43,674 bases of DNA, from NCBI GenBank assembly GCA_011369445.1, contig DRQF01000211.1, positions 1 through 43,674 on the forward strand, written 5' to 3'. The notes beneath the pieces are model-generated. The model was not told the DNA's origin. It was given only the letters and a program-made list of their open reading frames with translations, and ran no database searches. This document shows positions 36,779 through 43,674 of the stretch, piece after piece. The translations under genes and the position numbers were made by a program. Each line of letters begins with the position of its first letter. Position 1 is the stretch's first letter. The stretch comes from Planctomycetota bacterium (lineage in GTDB: Bacteria > Planctomycetota > GCA-002687715 > DRQF01).

Positions 36779-37768
36779 TCACTCGGCGTCCAGGGAATCG
36801 AAAAGAGCCGCCGTCAAGAAAGGTAGCCCGATCGTGGCATCCACGCTCACCTCGGCGTATCGGGCATGGGACGCGTACTTCCCCCAGCTTTTGCTCTCGC
36901 TCAGCGTGCATCCGGACATTCCGCCGTAAACCATTGTGTCCGTACAGATTCGGACTCCATAGTCATAGCCCGAATACGTCACGTCTTCGATCATGTCCAG
37001 GAGCGGAAAAATCTGTTGGGCCCAATTTCTGGGGACGCCCCCGCCAACGATCAGAGTCCCTCGCCGCTCGTGAGACCGAATCCAAGCGCCGAAACGAAAA
37101 AGATCCTCGATCTCGTCCATGACCAGGTGGAGCCATCCCCGGTGGCGGAACTTGGCGAAGTTCAGGCAAAACTCCGAATCGCTGGTCGCCCCGCAGAAGA
37201 CGGGGATTTTCCGCTCTTCGGCAACGGAAAGAATACTCCGGCGCCCTCTCTCCCGAAGACCCTTTCCCGTTAGGCGAAACACTTCACTCGGCGGCATCTC
37301 CAGTCGGTCCGAGCCGCCGGCCACGTCCCGCCAGATCTCCTCCAAGAGCACCTCCGCGGCGTGGTAGTTGTCTTCCGGGAGATTGGTGTCGTAGATGCGG
37401 TTGATGCGCAAGGAATAGAGCTCATCGTCGTCCGCCTCCGGATCCCCCAGGAAGTGACCCGGTCCTCCCGCGGCCGCGTTGACGAGGTCGTGACTCAAAT
37501 TCGCTCCCGTCGAGACCACGGCCTGGACGACCCCGCGCTCCATCAGACGGCAGACCACCTCTCCCATTCCCGCCGGAACCATGGCACCGGCCAGGCAAAG
37601 GACGACGCCGCATTCCTCATCCGCATGCATGTTCTCGAGGACCTCCAGAGCCCGCGAAAGGTTGCGGCCTTGAAACGAACAGCGTCCAAGCGCCCGAAGG
37701 ATCTGGAGTGACGAGCGACACGTCTCCGGGTCGATGGGTTCGACCGGTCGATCGACATGAGGATTCAC
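36779..37768 (-). CDS. Deoxyhypusine synthase-like protein
   Basis: A 329-residue member of the deoxyhypusine synthase family. It has the NAD-binding pattern VSTGANLSHDLVNA and GGGVPRNWAQ, the segment YDYGVRICTDTMVYGGMSGC, and the active-site stretch SWGKY, whose Lys297 matches the catalytic lysine of human DHS (Lys329, SWGKI). In eukaryotes and archaea this enzyme moves an aminobutyl group from spermidine to eIF5A; bacteria have no eIF5A, and some homologues make homospermidine or another polyamine. Which reaction this one runs is unknown. The GTG at 37768 overlaps the Maf stop (GTGA) and has GGGGAG 8 bases upstream. The upstream frame reaching 38128 is not used. Confidence 0.85.
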   Translation of the reverse strand: MNPHVDRPVEPIDPETCRSSLQILRALGRCSFQGRNLSRALEVLENMHADEECGVVLCLAGAMVPAGMGEVVCRLMERGVVQAVVSTGANLSHDLVNAAAGGPGHFLGDPEADDDELYSLRINRIYDTNLPEDNYHAAEVLLEEIWRDVAGGSDRLEMPPSEVFRLTGKGLRERGRRSILSVAEERKIPVFCGATSDSEFCLNFAKFRHRGWLHLVMDEIEDLFRFGAWIRSHERRGTLIVGGGVPRNWAQQIFPLLDMIEDVTYSGYDYGVRICTDTMVYGGMSGCTLSESKSWGKYASHARYAEVSVDATIGLPFLTAALFDSLDAE

Positions 37769-38367
37769 GACGTCGACTCCCCGCGGTAGATACCGGGCGT
37801 GAGCCCCAGCTCTCTCAGGAAACCCACCAGCCGAATCATCGGAAGCCCCAGAACGGTGAAATGGCTCCCCTCGATCTCCTCGATCAGTCTCACGCCGCCC
37901 TCCTCCAAGCGATACCCGCCGGCGCACCCGAGGCCTTCCTCCGTGGCTGCGTAGTCTTCCACATCTTCCGGCGAGAGGACACGAAAGCGAACGCGCGCGC
38001 GCTCCACGCACTCCGCCACGACCTTCCCGGACCGCACCAAGGCCAAACCACAATGGAAGGAGTGGGTCTTGCCGCTCATGGCCCGCAACTTCGCACGCAA
38101 CGCTCGGCCGTCCTCGGGTTTCGGCCAAAGGCGGCCTTCCAGTTCGAACACCTGGTCCGCACCGAGAATCAGCTCACCCGGCCTCCGCGCAGAGACCGCC
38201 ATCGCCTTTGCGCGAGCGAGATCCGCAGCAAGGCTCCCAGGGTCCGCGTCCTCGCAGATCACTTCTTCCACGTCCGCCGAATCCACGGTATGCCGGATTC
38301 CGGCCGCTTGGAGGAGGCGATGTCGGATGGATGACCGAGAGGCGAGAATCAAGCGTTCGTCCGGCAT
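37765..38367 (-). CDS. Maf-family nucleotide pyrophosphatase (YceF-like)
   Basis: A 200-residue Maf protein. The family opens with LILASRSSIRHRLL and has GADQVFELEGRLWPKP, CAGGYRLEEGG and VLGLPMIRL. GADQV rather than ADTIV resembles the YceF branch, which hydrolyses 7-methyl-GTP, although canonical dTTP/UTP activity cannot be ruled out. The ATG at 38367 starts the conserved core but has no Shine-Dalgarno match. An in-frame ATG at 38496 has GAGGA 4 bases before it and would add 43 residues. It is coupled to the deoxyhypusine-synthase-like gene and diverges from pfk. Confidence 0.88.
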   Translation of the reverse strand: MPDERLILASRSSIRHRLLQAAGIRHTVDSADVEEVICEDADPGSLAADLARAKAMAVSARRPGELILGADQVFELEGRLWPKPEDGRALRAKLRAMSGKTHSFHCGLALVRSGKVVAECVERARVRFRVLSPEDVEDYAATEEGLGCAGGYRLEEGGVRLIEEIEGSHFTVLGLPMIRLVGFLRELGLTPGIYRGESTS

Positions 38368-38551
38368 GTTCGTAGCCACGCCGCCCCGGGCCCAGGCGGA
38401 GCTTCCCTCCAGCGTCTCCAGGAGGGCGGCGTGAAGTTCGCTCCCGCGCGTCGAAGCCTTCCCACACACCTTGTGCGGAAACGGCTCAGTCCTCATTCTG
38501 TCCTCACCGCGAGGCAGGATCAACGCGGCCAACTCGATTCGGGAGAACAGC

Positions 38552-39643
38552 ATGAGCGGCAAGAAGCGACGGATCGCCCTCAATACGGGAGGCGGAGACT
38601 GCCCCGGCCTCAACGCCGTGATTCGAGCGGTCGTCAAGCGATGCGTCCTGCAACTCGAGTGGGAGGTCATCGGCATCCGCGACAGCTTTGACGGCCTGAT
38701 CGGCCCTCGGATGGACCTTTTGGAGCTCACTCCCGATGTGGTCGCCGGAGGTCTCACCCGAGGCGGGACGCTGCTTGGCAGCACGAACCGGGGCAACCCG
38801 TTCGACTTCGACCCCACCGGCGAAGGCAAGGGACAGGATCTTTCTGGGCTCGTCGTCGAGCGCCTGAACAGTCTGGGTTGCGACGGCCTGATTGCGCTGG
38901 GCGGCGACGGAACGATGGCCATCTGCAATGACCTGTCGGAGCGCACCGGCCTGAAGGTCATCGGCGTGCCGAAGACCATCGACAACGACCTTCTCGGAAC
39001 CGACATCACGTTCGGTTTCAACTCGGCCGTCGAGTTCGCCACTTTGGCGGTCGATCGCCTGCACACCACCGCGGAGAGCCACCACCGTGTCATGGTGGTC
39101 GAAGTCATGGGGCGCGATGCCGGTTTCATCGCTCTCCACGCGGGCGTGGGCGGGGGCGCAGACGCCATTCTCATCCCCGAGGTCCCCTTCGAACTTTCCA
39201 AGGTTGCGGAGAAGATCCTCGACCGTCAGGTCCGCGGGAGGCACTTTTCCATCGTGGTCGTCGCCGAGGGCGCCCGAGAAAAGGGAGGCGAGCAGATTCA
39301 CGATGGGCTCGCCGCCAGCGGCAAGACGCGACTGGGAGGCATAGGACGTTACGTCGCGGACAAGCTCCACCGAACGACCGGCATCGATGCCCGTTATACC
39401 GTCCTGGGTCACCTCCAAAGAGGCGGTATTCCGACGGCCTTCGACCGGATCCTGGCGACGCGTCTCGGCAATCACGCGGTCGACCTCGCCGTCGACGACA
39501 TGTGGAATCGTCTCGTCGTCATGCGAGCGAACAAGATCACCGATATTCCCCTGGCGGACGCCGTCGATGCGACGAAATCCGTCTCCCTCGACTGCGATCT
39601 CGTGAAAGCGGCCCGAGGTGTGGGCATCGTATTTGGAGACTGA
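38552..39643 (+). CDS. pfkA: 6-phosphofructokinase, probably ATP-dependent (mixed signature)
   Basis: A 363-residue phosphofructokinase. The ATP-site glycine loop is GGGDCPGLNAVIR at the start; GGDGTM (117-122) places Gly120 at the position of E. coli Gly104, which favours ATP over pyrophosphate. Lys141 in PKTIDND sits where ATP-enzymes usually have Gly and PPi-enzymes have Lys. The GGDGT/PKTIDND pair is seen in group III, where G at the first site goes with ATP use. Substrate contacts include MGRDAGFIA and LGHLQRGG. The ATG at 38552 has GGGAG 6 bases upstream. A lipoprotein gene follows after 4 bases. Confidence 0.92.
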   Translation: MSGKKRRIALNTGGGDCPGLNAVIRAVVKRCVLQLEWEVIGIRDSFDGLIGPRMDLLELTPDVVAGGLTRGGTLLGSTNRGNPFDFDPTGEGKGQDLSGLVVERLNSLGCDGLIALGGDGTMAICNDLSERTGLKVIGVPKTIDNDLLGTDITFGFNSAVEFATLAVDRLHTTAESHHRVMVVEVMGRDAGFIALHAGVGGGADAILIPEVPFELSKVAEKILDRQVRGRHFSIVVVAEGAREKGGEQIHDGLAASGKTRLGGIGRYVADKLHRTTGIDARYTVLGHLQRGGIPTAFDRILATRLGNHAVDLAVDDMWNRLVVMRANKITDIPLADAVDATKSVSLDCDLVKAARGVGIVFGD

Positions 39644-39647
39644 TCCC

Positions 39648-40220
39648 GTGAGCTCAACGACGACCCGACGCGGTGCCTTGTTGTTCGTCTGCCTCCTTGT
39701 TTCGGTTCCCGGGTGTGGCAAGACCAAACCATCGCAGCTGGCTCCCGATGAGAGCGCCGCCAATTCGACGGCCGTGCCCGAAGGCGCCCCGAAGGCACCC
39801 AAGCCATCCGGGCAGCTCTCTCGCAACGTGCCCCGGGAGGCCCAGCCCGACCGTTTGGAGTTGCGCCTCGTGGTCATCGGATGCGACGGCTTCGGTTTGG
39901 CCGACCTCATTCACCGGACCCCGAAGGAGGCCCGGGCGAGGGCCAGGGCAGCTGCGGAGGCCCTTCGGGCCGGCGACGATCTCGACGGCGTCGTCGCCCG
40001 CTTCTCGGACGACCCCGATCGAAGCCGCACCCACGGGATCGTCCTCATGAGGAACTACGGGGTCGCTCCGAAACCCGACCGGGCCGGCGAACTCACCCCC
40101 GATCGTCTTCCGGGAGTCGCAAAGCTCGCGTTCACACTGCAGCCGGGCGACGTCGCCATCGTCGAGCCCGACGCCAAGGAGGCGCCTTTGGGCTATTACG
40201 TCCTCCTCAGGGAACGCTGA
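39648..40220 (+). CDS. Parvulin-like (PpiC-type) peptidyl-prolyl isomerase lipoprotein
   Basis: A 190-residue lipoprotein (signal with lipobox VSVPGC, Cys23). After an Ala/Pro-rich stretch it has a shortened parvulin domain: RTPKEARARARAAAEALRAG, FSDDPDRSRTHG and KLAFTLQPGDVAIVEPD, ending YYVLLRER. These resemble the SurA/PpiC pattern (eA...a..l..G.dF...fSdDp...lG). It should assist folding of exported proteins in the periplasm. The GTG at 39648 is used with GGAG 9 bases before it. The next gene overlaps its stop (TGATG). Confidence 0.75.
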   Translation: MSSTTTRRGALLFVCLLVSVPGCGKTKPSQLAPDESAANSTAVPEGAPKAPKPSGQLSRNVPREAQPDRLELRLVVIGCDGFGLADLIHRTPKEARARARAAAEALRAGDDLDGVVARFSDDPDRSRTHGIVLMRNYGVAPKPDRAGELTPDRLPGVAKLAFTLQPGDVAIVEPDAKEAPLGYYVLLRER

Positions 40221-40921
40221 TGAGCCAAGACCGTCCCTGGGAACGCGTCGTGGAGTTGCTTCAAGAGGGGCGCCCCGTCGAAAGTATTCTCTCCGGCTGG
40301 CAGCTCAGTGCGAAGCAGCTTGCCGACTTGGTACTGCAGGCGTGGCGGGCCGGAGTGAACGTGGACCCGCGGTGGCTGCTTCCCGCCCGTGACGCGGATG
40401 CGGTCCTTCAGATCCTGGATGAGCGCAGCGACCTGGACGCCCTTGGGATCTCCAGCCTCCTCAAGGGGCGGGTGGCGTCCGAGGTCATCCAAGCCGTTCG
40501 TGTCCTTCGCGGGGAAGGGCGCGGCATGGAGACCGCCGTCTTCAATGAATCCACGTTCGCGGAAAGATTTCACGATGACATACAGGGCGCAAAACGAGAG
40601 TTGATCTTCGTCGCCCCCGCCCTCAAAGGAAGTCATTGGCGGCGATGGTTGGAACCCCTCAGGCGCGTCGCGGCCGCCGGGGGGAAGACCGCCATCTTCG
40701 CGGGCGCCATCTCCAGTCTCGTCATGGATACGTTGAGGGACGAGCGTGTCCCCATCCTCGAGAAACAGACCCACGCGAATCTCGTGATCGTCGACGGTGA
40801 AATCCTCTGGGAGGGGAGCATGAATTTCCTGACGCCTCCCATCGGCGAGGAGCACCTGCGCCGAACGCGAAGCCGCCTGCAGTGCGACGAGGTCCGCGAG
40901 CTCCACGACCTCTATCTTTGA
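40220..40921 (+). CDS. Phospholipase D-like domain protein with altered HKD motif
   Basis: A 233-residue cytosolic protein. Its C-terminal half resembles the PLDc-like domain used in nucleases and helicase-linked proteins: FNESTFAERFHDDIQGAKREL, then the motif region THANLVIVDGEILWEGSMNF. The catalytic H-x-K-x4-D reads His185-x-Asn187-x4-Asp192, so the Lys is lost. The N-terminal part includes ESILSGWQLSAKQLADLVL, possibly a helix-turn-helix or DUF433-like region. Function is unknown. It may bind nucleic acid or phosphodiesters without cleaving them. It overlaps the parvulin gene by one base. Confidence 0.7.
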   Translation: MSQDRPWERVVELLQEGRPVESILSGWQLSAKQLADLVLQAWRAGVNVDPRWLLPARDADAVLQILDERSDLDALGISSLLKGRVASEVIQAVRVLRGEGRGMETAVFNESTFAERFHDDIQGAKRELIFVAPALKGSHWRRWLEPLRRVAAAGGKTAIFAGAISSLVMDTLRDERVPILEKQTHANLVIVDGEILWEGSMNFLTPPIGEEHLRRTRSRLQCDEVRELHDLYL

Positions 40922-41014
40922 GTCGATCCCCCATCGCGACGATCTGTCCATCGCCGGGTAGATATCCGGGCGAAGTCACCCTCTCATCTCATGGAAGGAG
41001 CGTGACCGAGTCGC

Positions 41015-41020
41015 TATGAT
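41015..41020 (+). promoter_or_regulatory. Candidate -10 element upstream of fbp
   Basis: TATGAT, 36 bases before the GTG of fbp, with no clear -35. The remaining 94 bases of the gap back to 40922 show no gene or strong structure. Confidence 0.3.
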
Positions 41021-41056
41021 GTCTCCCTCGCACCGTCCCCGTTTAGGAGCTTTGCC

Positions 41057-42100
41057 GTGACGTCGGAACACACATCAGGTCTTTTCCATGAGAACCACTT
41101 GGTCACGTTGCAGCAACACATCATGGAGCAGCAGGCCTATCATCCGACGGCCACCGGTGAGTTTTCCTGGCTTCTCTCGGGAATCACCCAGGCCTCGAAG
41201 ATCATCGCGGCCAAGGTTCGGCGCGCGGGCCTTCAGGACATCATCGGAAGCCTCGGGAAGGAGAACATTCAGGGCGAGGACGTCCAGAAACTGGATGTCT
41301 TCGCCAACGACTGCCTCATTCAGTCGCTGGCCTATCGAGGGAACGTCGGCATCCTCGCCAGTGAAGAAAATGACGAGCCCGTCGTCATCCACGACTCCGG
41401 TCCCCAGGGTCGATACGCCGTCCTTTTCGATCCCCTCGACGGTTCCAGCAACATCGACGTCAACGTCAGCATCGGGACGATCTTCTCCGTCCTCGAACGC
41501 CCCAGCGGCGGTTTCTCTCGCAATGATCCCCTGGCCGATCTCCTCCAGCCCGGCGTGCGGCAGCGCGCCGCGGGGTATGTCATCTACGGCCCTTCGACCC
41601 TCTTCGTCTACACGACGGGCCAGGGTGTCCATTTCTTCACGCTTGATCCCGGCACGGGAGCGTACATCCTCTATCGGGAAAGGGTGACGATTCCCGAATC
41701 CGGGGATATCTACTCCGTCAACGAGTCCAACTTCACCGAATTCCCCCGAGCCGTGCAGGAGTACCTCCGGCACATCAAGACCTCGGAGGAGCCGTCCTAC
41801 AACTCCCGATACGTGGGATCGTTCGTGGCGGATTTCCACCGCACCCTGCTCAAGGGGGGCATCTTCCTCTATCCGCAGACGCGAAAAGCGCCGGGCGGCA
41901 AACTCCGCCTCCTTTACGAGTGCAATCCGATGGCGTTCCTGGTGGAACAGGCCGGTGGCATGGCCACCGACGGGCGCCAACGCATCCTGGAGATCCAGCC
42001 GAAAACGCTCCATGAACGCACGCCGCTGTTCATCGGCTCCCCCACCCAGGTCAAGGAAGCGATGGCGTTCGTCGAAAAGGACTCGGGCGAGGGCGCATGA
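41057..42100 (+). CDS. fbp: Fructose-1,6-bisphosphatase class 1
   Basis: A 347-residue enzyme that removes the 1-phosphate of fructose-1,6-bisphosphate in gluconeogenesis. Metal-binding residues are in ASEEND and FDPLDGSSNID, and the substrate-site stretch is NSRYVGSFVADFHRTLLKGG, then LYECNPMAFLVEQAGG. The GTG start at 41057 has TAGGAG 7 bases upstream. It lies 135 bases after the pfk-parvulin-PLD run, so the opposing glycolytic and gluconeogenic enzymes are close neighbours. Confidence 0.95.
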   Translation: MTSEHTSGLFHENHLVTLQQHIMEQQAYHPTATGEFSWLLSGITQASKIIAAKVRRAGLQDIIGSLGKENIQGEDVQKLDVFANDCLIQSLAYRGNVGILASEENDEPVVIHDSGPQGRYAVLFDPLDGSSNIDVNVSIGTIFSVLERPSGGFSRNDPLADLLQPGVRQRAAGYVIYGPSTLFVYTTGQGVHFFTLDPGTGAYILYRERVTIPESGDIYSVNESNFTEFPRAVQEYLRHIKTSEEPSYNSRYVGSFVADFHRTLLKGGIFLYPQTRKAPGGKLRLLYECNPMAFLVEQAGGMATDGRQRILEIQPKTLHERTPLFIGSPTQVKEAMAFVEKDSGEGA

Positions 42101-42187
42101 CGCCCGGACACGAACGAACTCGAAAAACCTGACCGCCCCGGGCGAAGCACGACGTAACAGTATCGGAGCGGCGACGGAGAGAGACCT

Positions 42188-43674
42188 ATGTCACGACTTG
42201 CATTGGGACTCTGCCTGCTGCTGGTCGATCTGGCCGCTGGCCAGGCGTCGATCCTCGAAAGCAAGGGGCGCGTCGTCCTCAGGGACGGACGCATTTCCCT
42301 GGGCGACTCCAAGGCGATGGCGACCCGTCAGTTGGGGGCCCCGCAAGGGGGCGCCAAGACGCGCCTTTGGACCTATCCCACGGGGGTCTCGCTCCACTTC
42401 GACGCCAAGGGCTACGTCGATCAGATCATCCTCCGCGCTCCGTTCTCAGGCCGAAGCGCCAAAGGCGTTCGTATCGGCGACACGGCAGCCCAACTCAAGG
42501 CGCGGTATCCGGTGATCGCGCGGACGCTGAAAGGCTGGAACCAGGCTCACCGGATCGCTTTCCTCCTCGACACTCCCAACGGTCACGTCGAGGCCATCCG
42601 GGTGGATCGCCAAAGCGCGCCCAGCCCGCCCCGTCCCCAGCTCCCCACGCGCCCCGGCACGCGCCCCAAGCCGCCGGGAGGCGTCCAGCCTCCGGCCCTC
42701 GTACCGCCGAAGCCCACTCCACGGTCCATCATCGTCCTGCAGCAGGACCTGAAGGCCACTCCCCGTGGAACGGTCGTACGCGTGCCCGTCGCAAAGTACC
42801 CCCACGACAAGGGGGTCCTTCTGGTGCGCGCAGGCTTTCCTCCGAGCGTCCACGTGGACCAGATCTTCGGTGGCGGCAAACATGCCAGAACGAAGGCCAA
42901 GGACTATCTCTACGACGCGGATCTCGTCGAAGACCAAGTCAAGGGCCGGGCCCCGCTGACGTGGACGTTCCTGTTTCGCGGCGAGGGGAAAGCGCGGTTG
43001 CGCGTGATTTGGTTCCGACGGAAGAAGGACGCCAAGTCCTGGGCCAAGAGGAGACCCTACGCGAAGTTCATCGAGGTTCAGCCTCCACGGCCCCCCTATG
43101 AGACGCTCCTTCGCGAAGTGCGCTCCATCTGGGAGTCGTCCTGGCAGGCCACCGTCCCCGCGCGCTGGGTCCGCGGCCCCTCGGGAGGATGGCCCACCGG
43201 GAGGGGGCGCCTCCTTCTTCGGGCACGAGGCGCCCACGGCGTCCGACGCTTTCTGTGGCGGGCCGGCAACGGCCCCGTCCACGAAGAGTCCCTCGGCGAT
43301 ATAGTCCTGGCTCCCGACATCCTGGCCAGGGGCCGCCCGCGCAATCTGTTCGAGGCGATCCTCGGCGGCGACGACGGCTCCCTGTCTTTCGCATTCACCG
43401 GGAGGGGCCCCGTCCGTCTGGAAGTCCTCTGGCTCCCGGACGAACTCATGATCCCCAGATTCGCCCACGAGCACCCGCTTTCGGAGCCAGTGTTCTTCGG
43501 CGGCTCGTGGACTCCCCTGGATCAGTGGATCACGCCCGCGTCGCCGGACTGGTGGAGGGTGACGGACTTCGAGCAGAGATGGAACAACGCCCCCTTCGAG
43601 ACGCCGCCCGGTACGTGGAATCCCGCTTCGCCGCGCTTCGGTGCCCGCGTGTTCAGATCAGGACGCGACCCTCA
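42188..43674 (+). CDS. Secreted protein of unknown function with internal repeat (partial)
   Basis: An exported protein (signal MSRLALGLCLLLVDLAAGQA) that stays open past the right edge; at least 495 residues are seen. The N-terminal ~90 residues (GVRIGDTAAQLKARYP) look like a small beta domain that I cannot name. A Pro-rich linker (about residues 140-185) follows. Two related ~75-residue units occur: near 206-278 (TFLFRGEGKARLRVIWF) and near 340-415 (SFAFTGRGPVRLEVLWL). The second part is rich in Trp. The ATG has GGAG 8 bases upstream. No enzymatic motif is seen. Confidence 0.7.
   Translation, partial: MSRLALGLCLLLVDLAAGQASILESKGRVVLRDGRISLGDSKAMATRQLGAPQGGAKTRLWTYPTGVSLHFDAKGYVDQIILRAPFSGRSAKGVRIGDTAAQLKARYPVIARTLKGWNQAHRIAFLLDTPNGHVEAIRVDRQSAPSPPRPQLPTRPGTRPKPPGGVQPPALVPPKPTPRSIIVLQQDLKATPRGTVVRVPVAKYPHDKGVLLVRAGFPPSVHVDQIFGGGKHARTKAKDYLYDADLVEDQVKGRAPLTWTFLFRGEGKARLRVIWFRRKKDAKSWAKRRPYAKFIEVQPPRPPYETLLREVRSIWESSWQATVPARWVRGPSGGWPTGRGRLLLRARGAHGVRRFLWRAGNGPVHEESLGDIVLAPDILARGRPRNLFEAILGGDDGSLSFAFTGRGPVRLEVLWLPDELMIPRFAHEHPLSEPVFFGGSWTPLDQWITPASPDWWRVTDFEQRWNNAPFETPPGTWNPASPRFGARVFRSGRDP

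Overview
This window is a dense, GC-rich stretch of bacterial chromosome with about 33 protein-coding genes on both strands. I see no rRNA, tRNA, insertion sequence, phage gene or CRISPR array. The best guess for the source is a Planctomycetota bacterium or close relative. The grounds are an FG-GAP/VCBS-UnbV secreted protein and a second large secreted protein that share a roughly 100-residue module I associate with that phylum, a bacterial deoxyhypusine-synthase-like gene, many lipoprotein or Sec-type signals, and a MacAB/TolC-type exporter that implies two membranes. No marker RNA is present, so the phylum is an inference.

Left part (1-12.6 kb): the start of a leucine-degradation operon (methylcrotonyl-CoA carboxylase beta subunit, then a methylglutaconyl-CoA-hydratase-like gene running off the left edge); a DEAD-box-family RNA helicase with a DEFD motif II and a basic RG-rich tail; a strong bidirectional terminator; a small beta-propeller protein; the lytic transglycosylase MltA; and a translationally coupled trio of secreted amidohydrolase-family proteins, of which only the middle one keeps its metal ligands. 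A secreted FG-GAP/UnbV protein converges on the trio.

Middle (12.9-30 kb): a fused homocysteine S-methyltransferase/methylenetetrahydrofolate reductase; a PilX-like pilus-assembly protein; an ABC-F ribosome-associated ATPase; a DMT-family exporter coupled to a GT-C-like membrane protein; uridine kinase coupled to an alkaline-phosphatase-superfamily protein; a DUF1573 protein, TruB and acetyl-CoA synthetase in a row; and a large secreted protein whose C-terminal two thirds look like a bacterial BPI/LBP (TULIP) lipid-binding protein.

Right part (30-43.7 kb): a five-gene minus-strand block (TolC-like, MacA-like, MacB-type ATPase, MacB-type permease, CNNM/CorC-type protein) with 4-bp overlaps through the first four genes. 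Next come a deoxyhypusine-synthase-like gene coupled to a Maf pyrophosphatase, a plus-strand run of phosphofructokinase, a parvulin-like lipoprotein and a PLD-like protein, then fructose-1,6-bisphosphatase, and a secreted protein with an internal repeat that is cut by the right edge.

Packing is very tight. Several convergent pairs share or abut their stop codons, and most operons use ATGA, GTGA or TTGA overlaps. Start codons were chosen from Shine-Dalgarno matches, signal peptides and overlaps, and some differ from the longest open frame. The most interesting leads are the TULIP-like secreted protein, the amidohydrolase trio with two apparently dead members, and the bacterial deoxyhypusine-synthase homologue.
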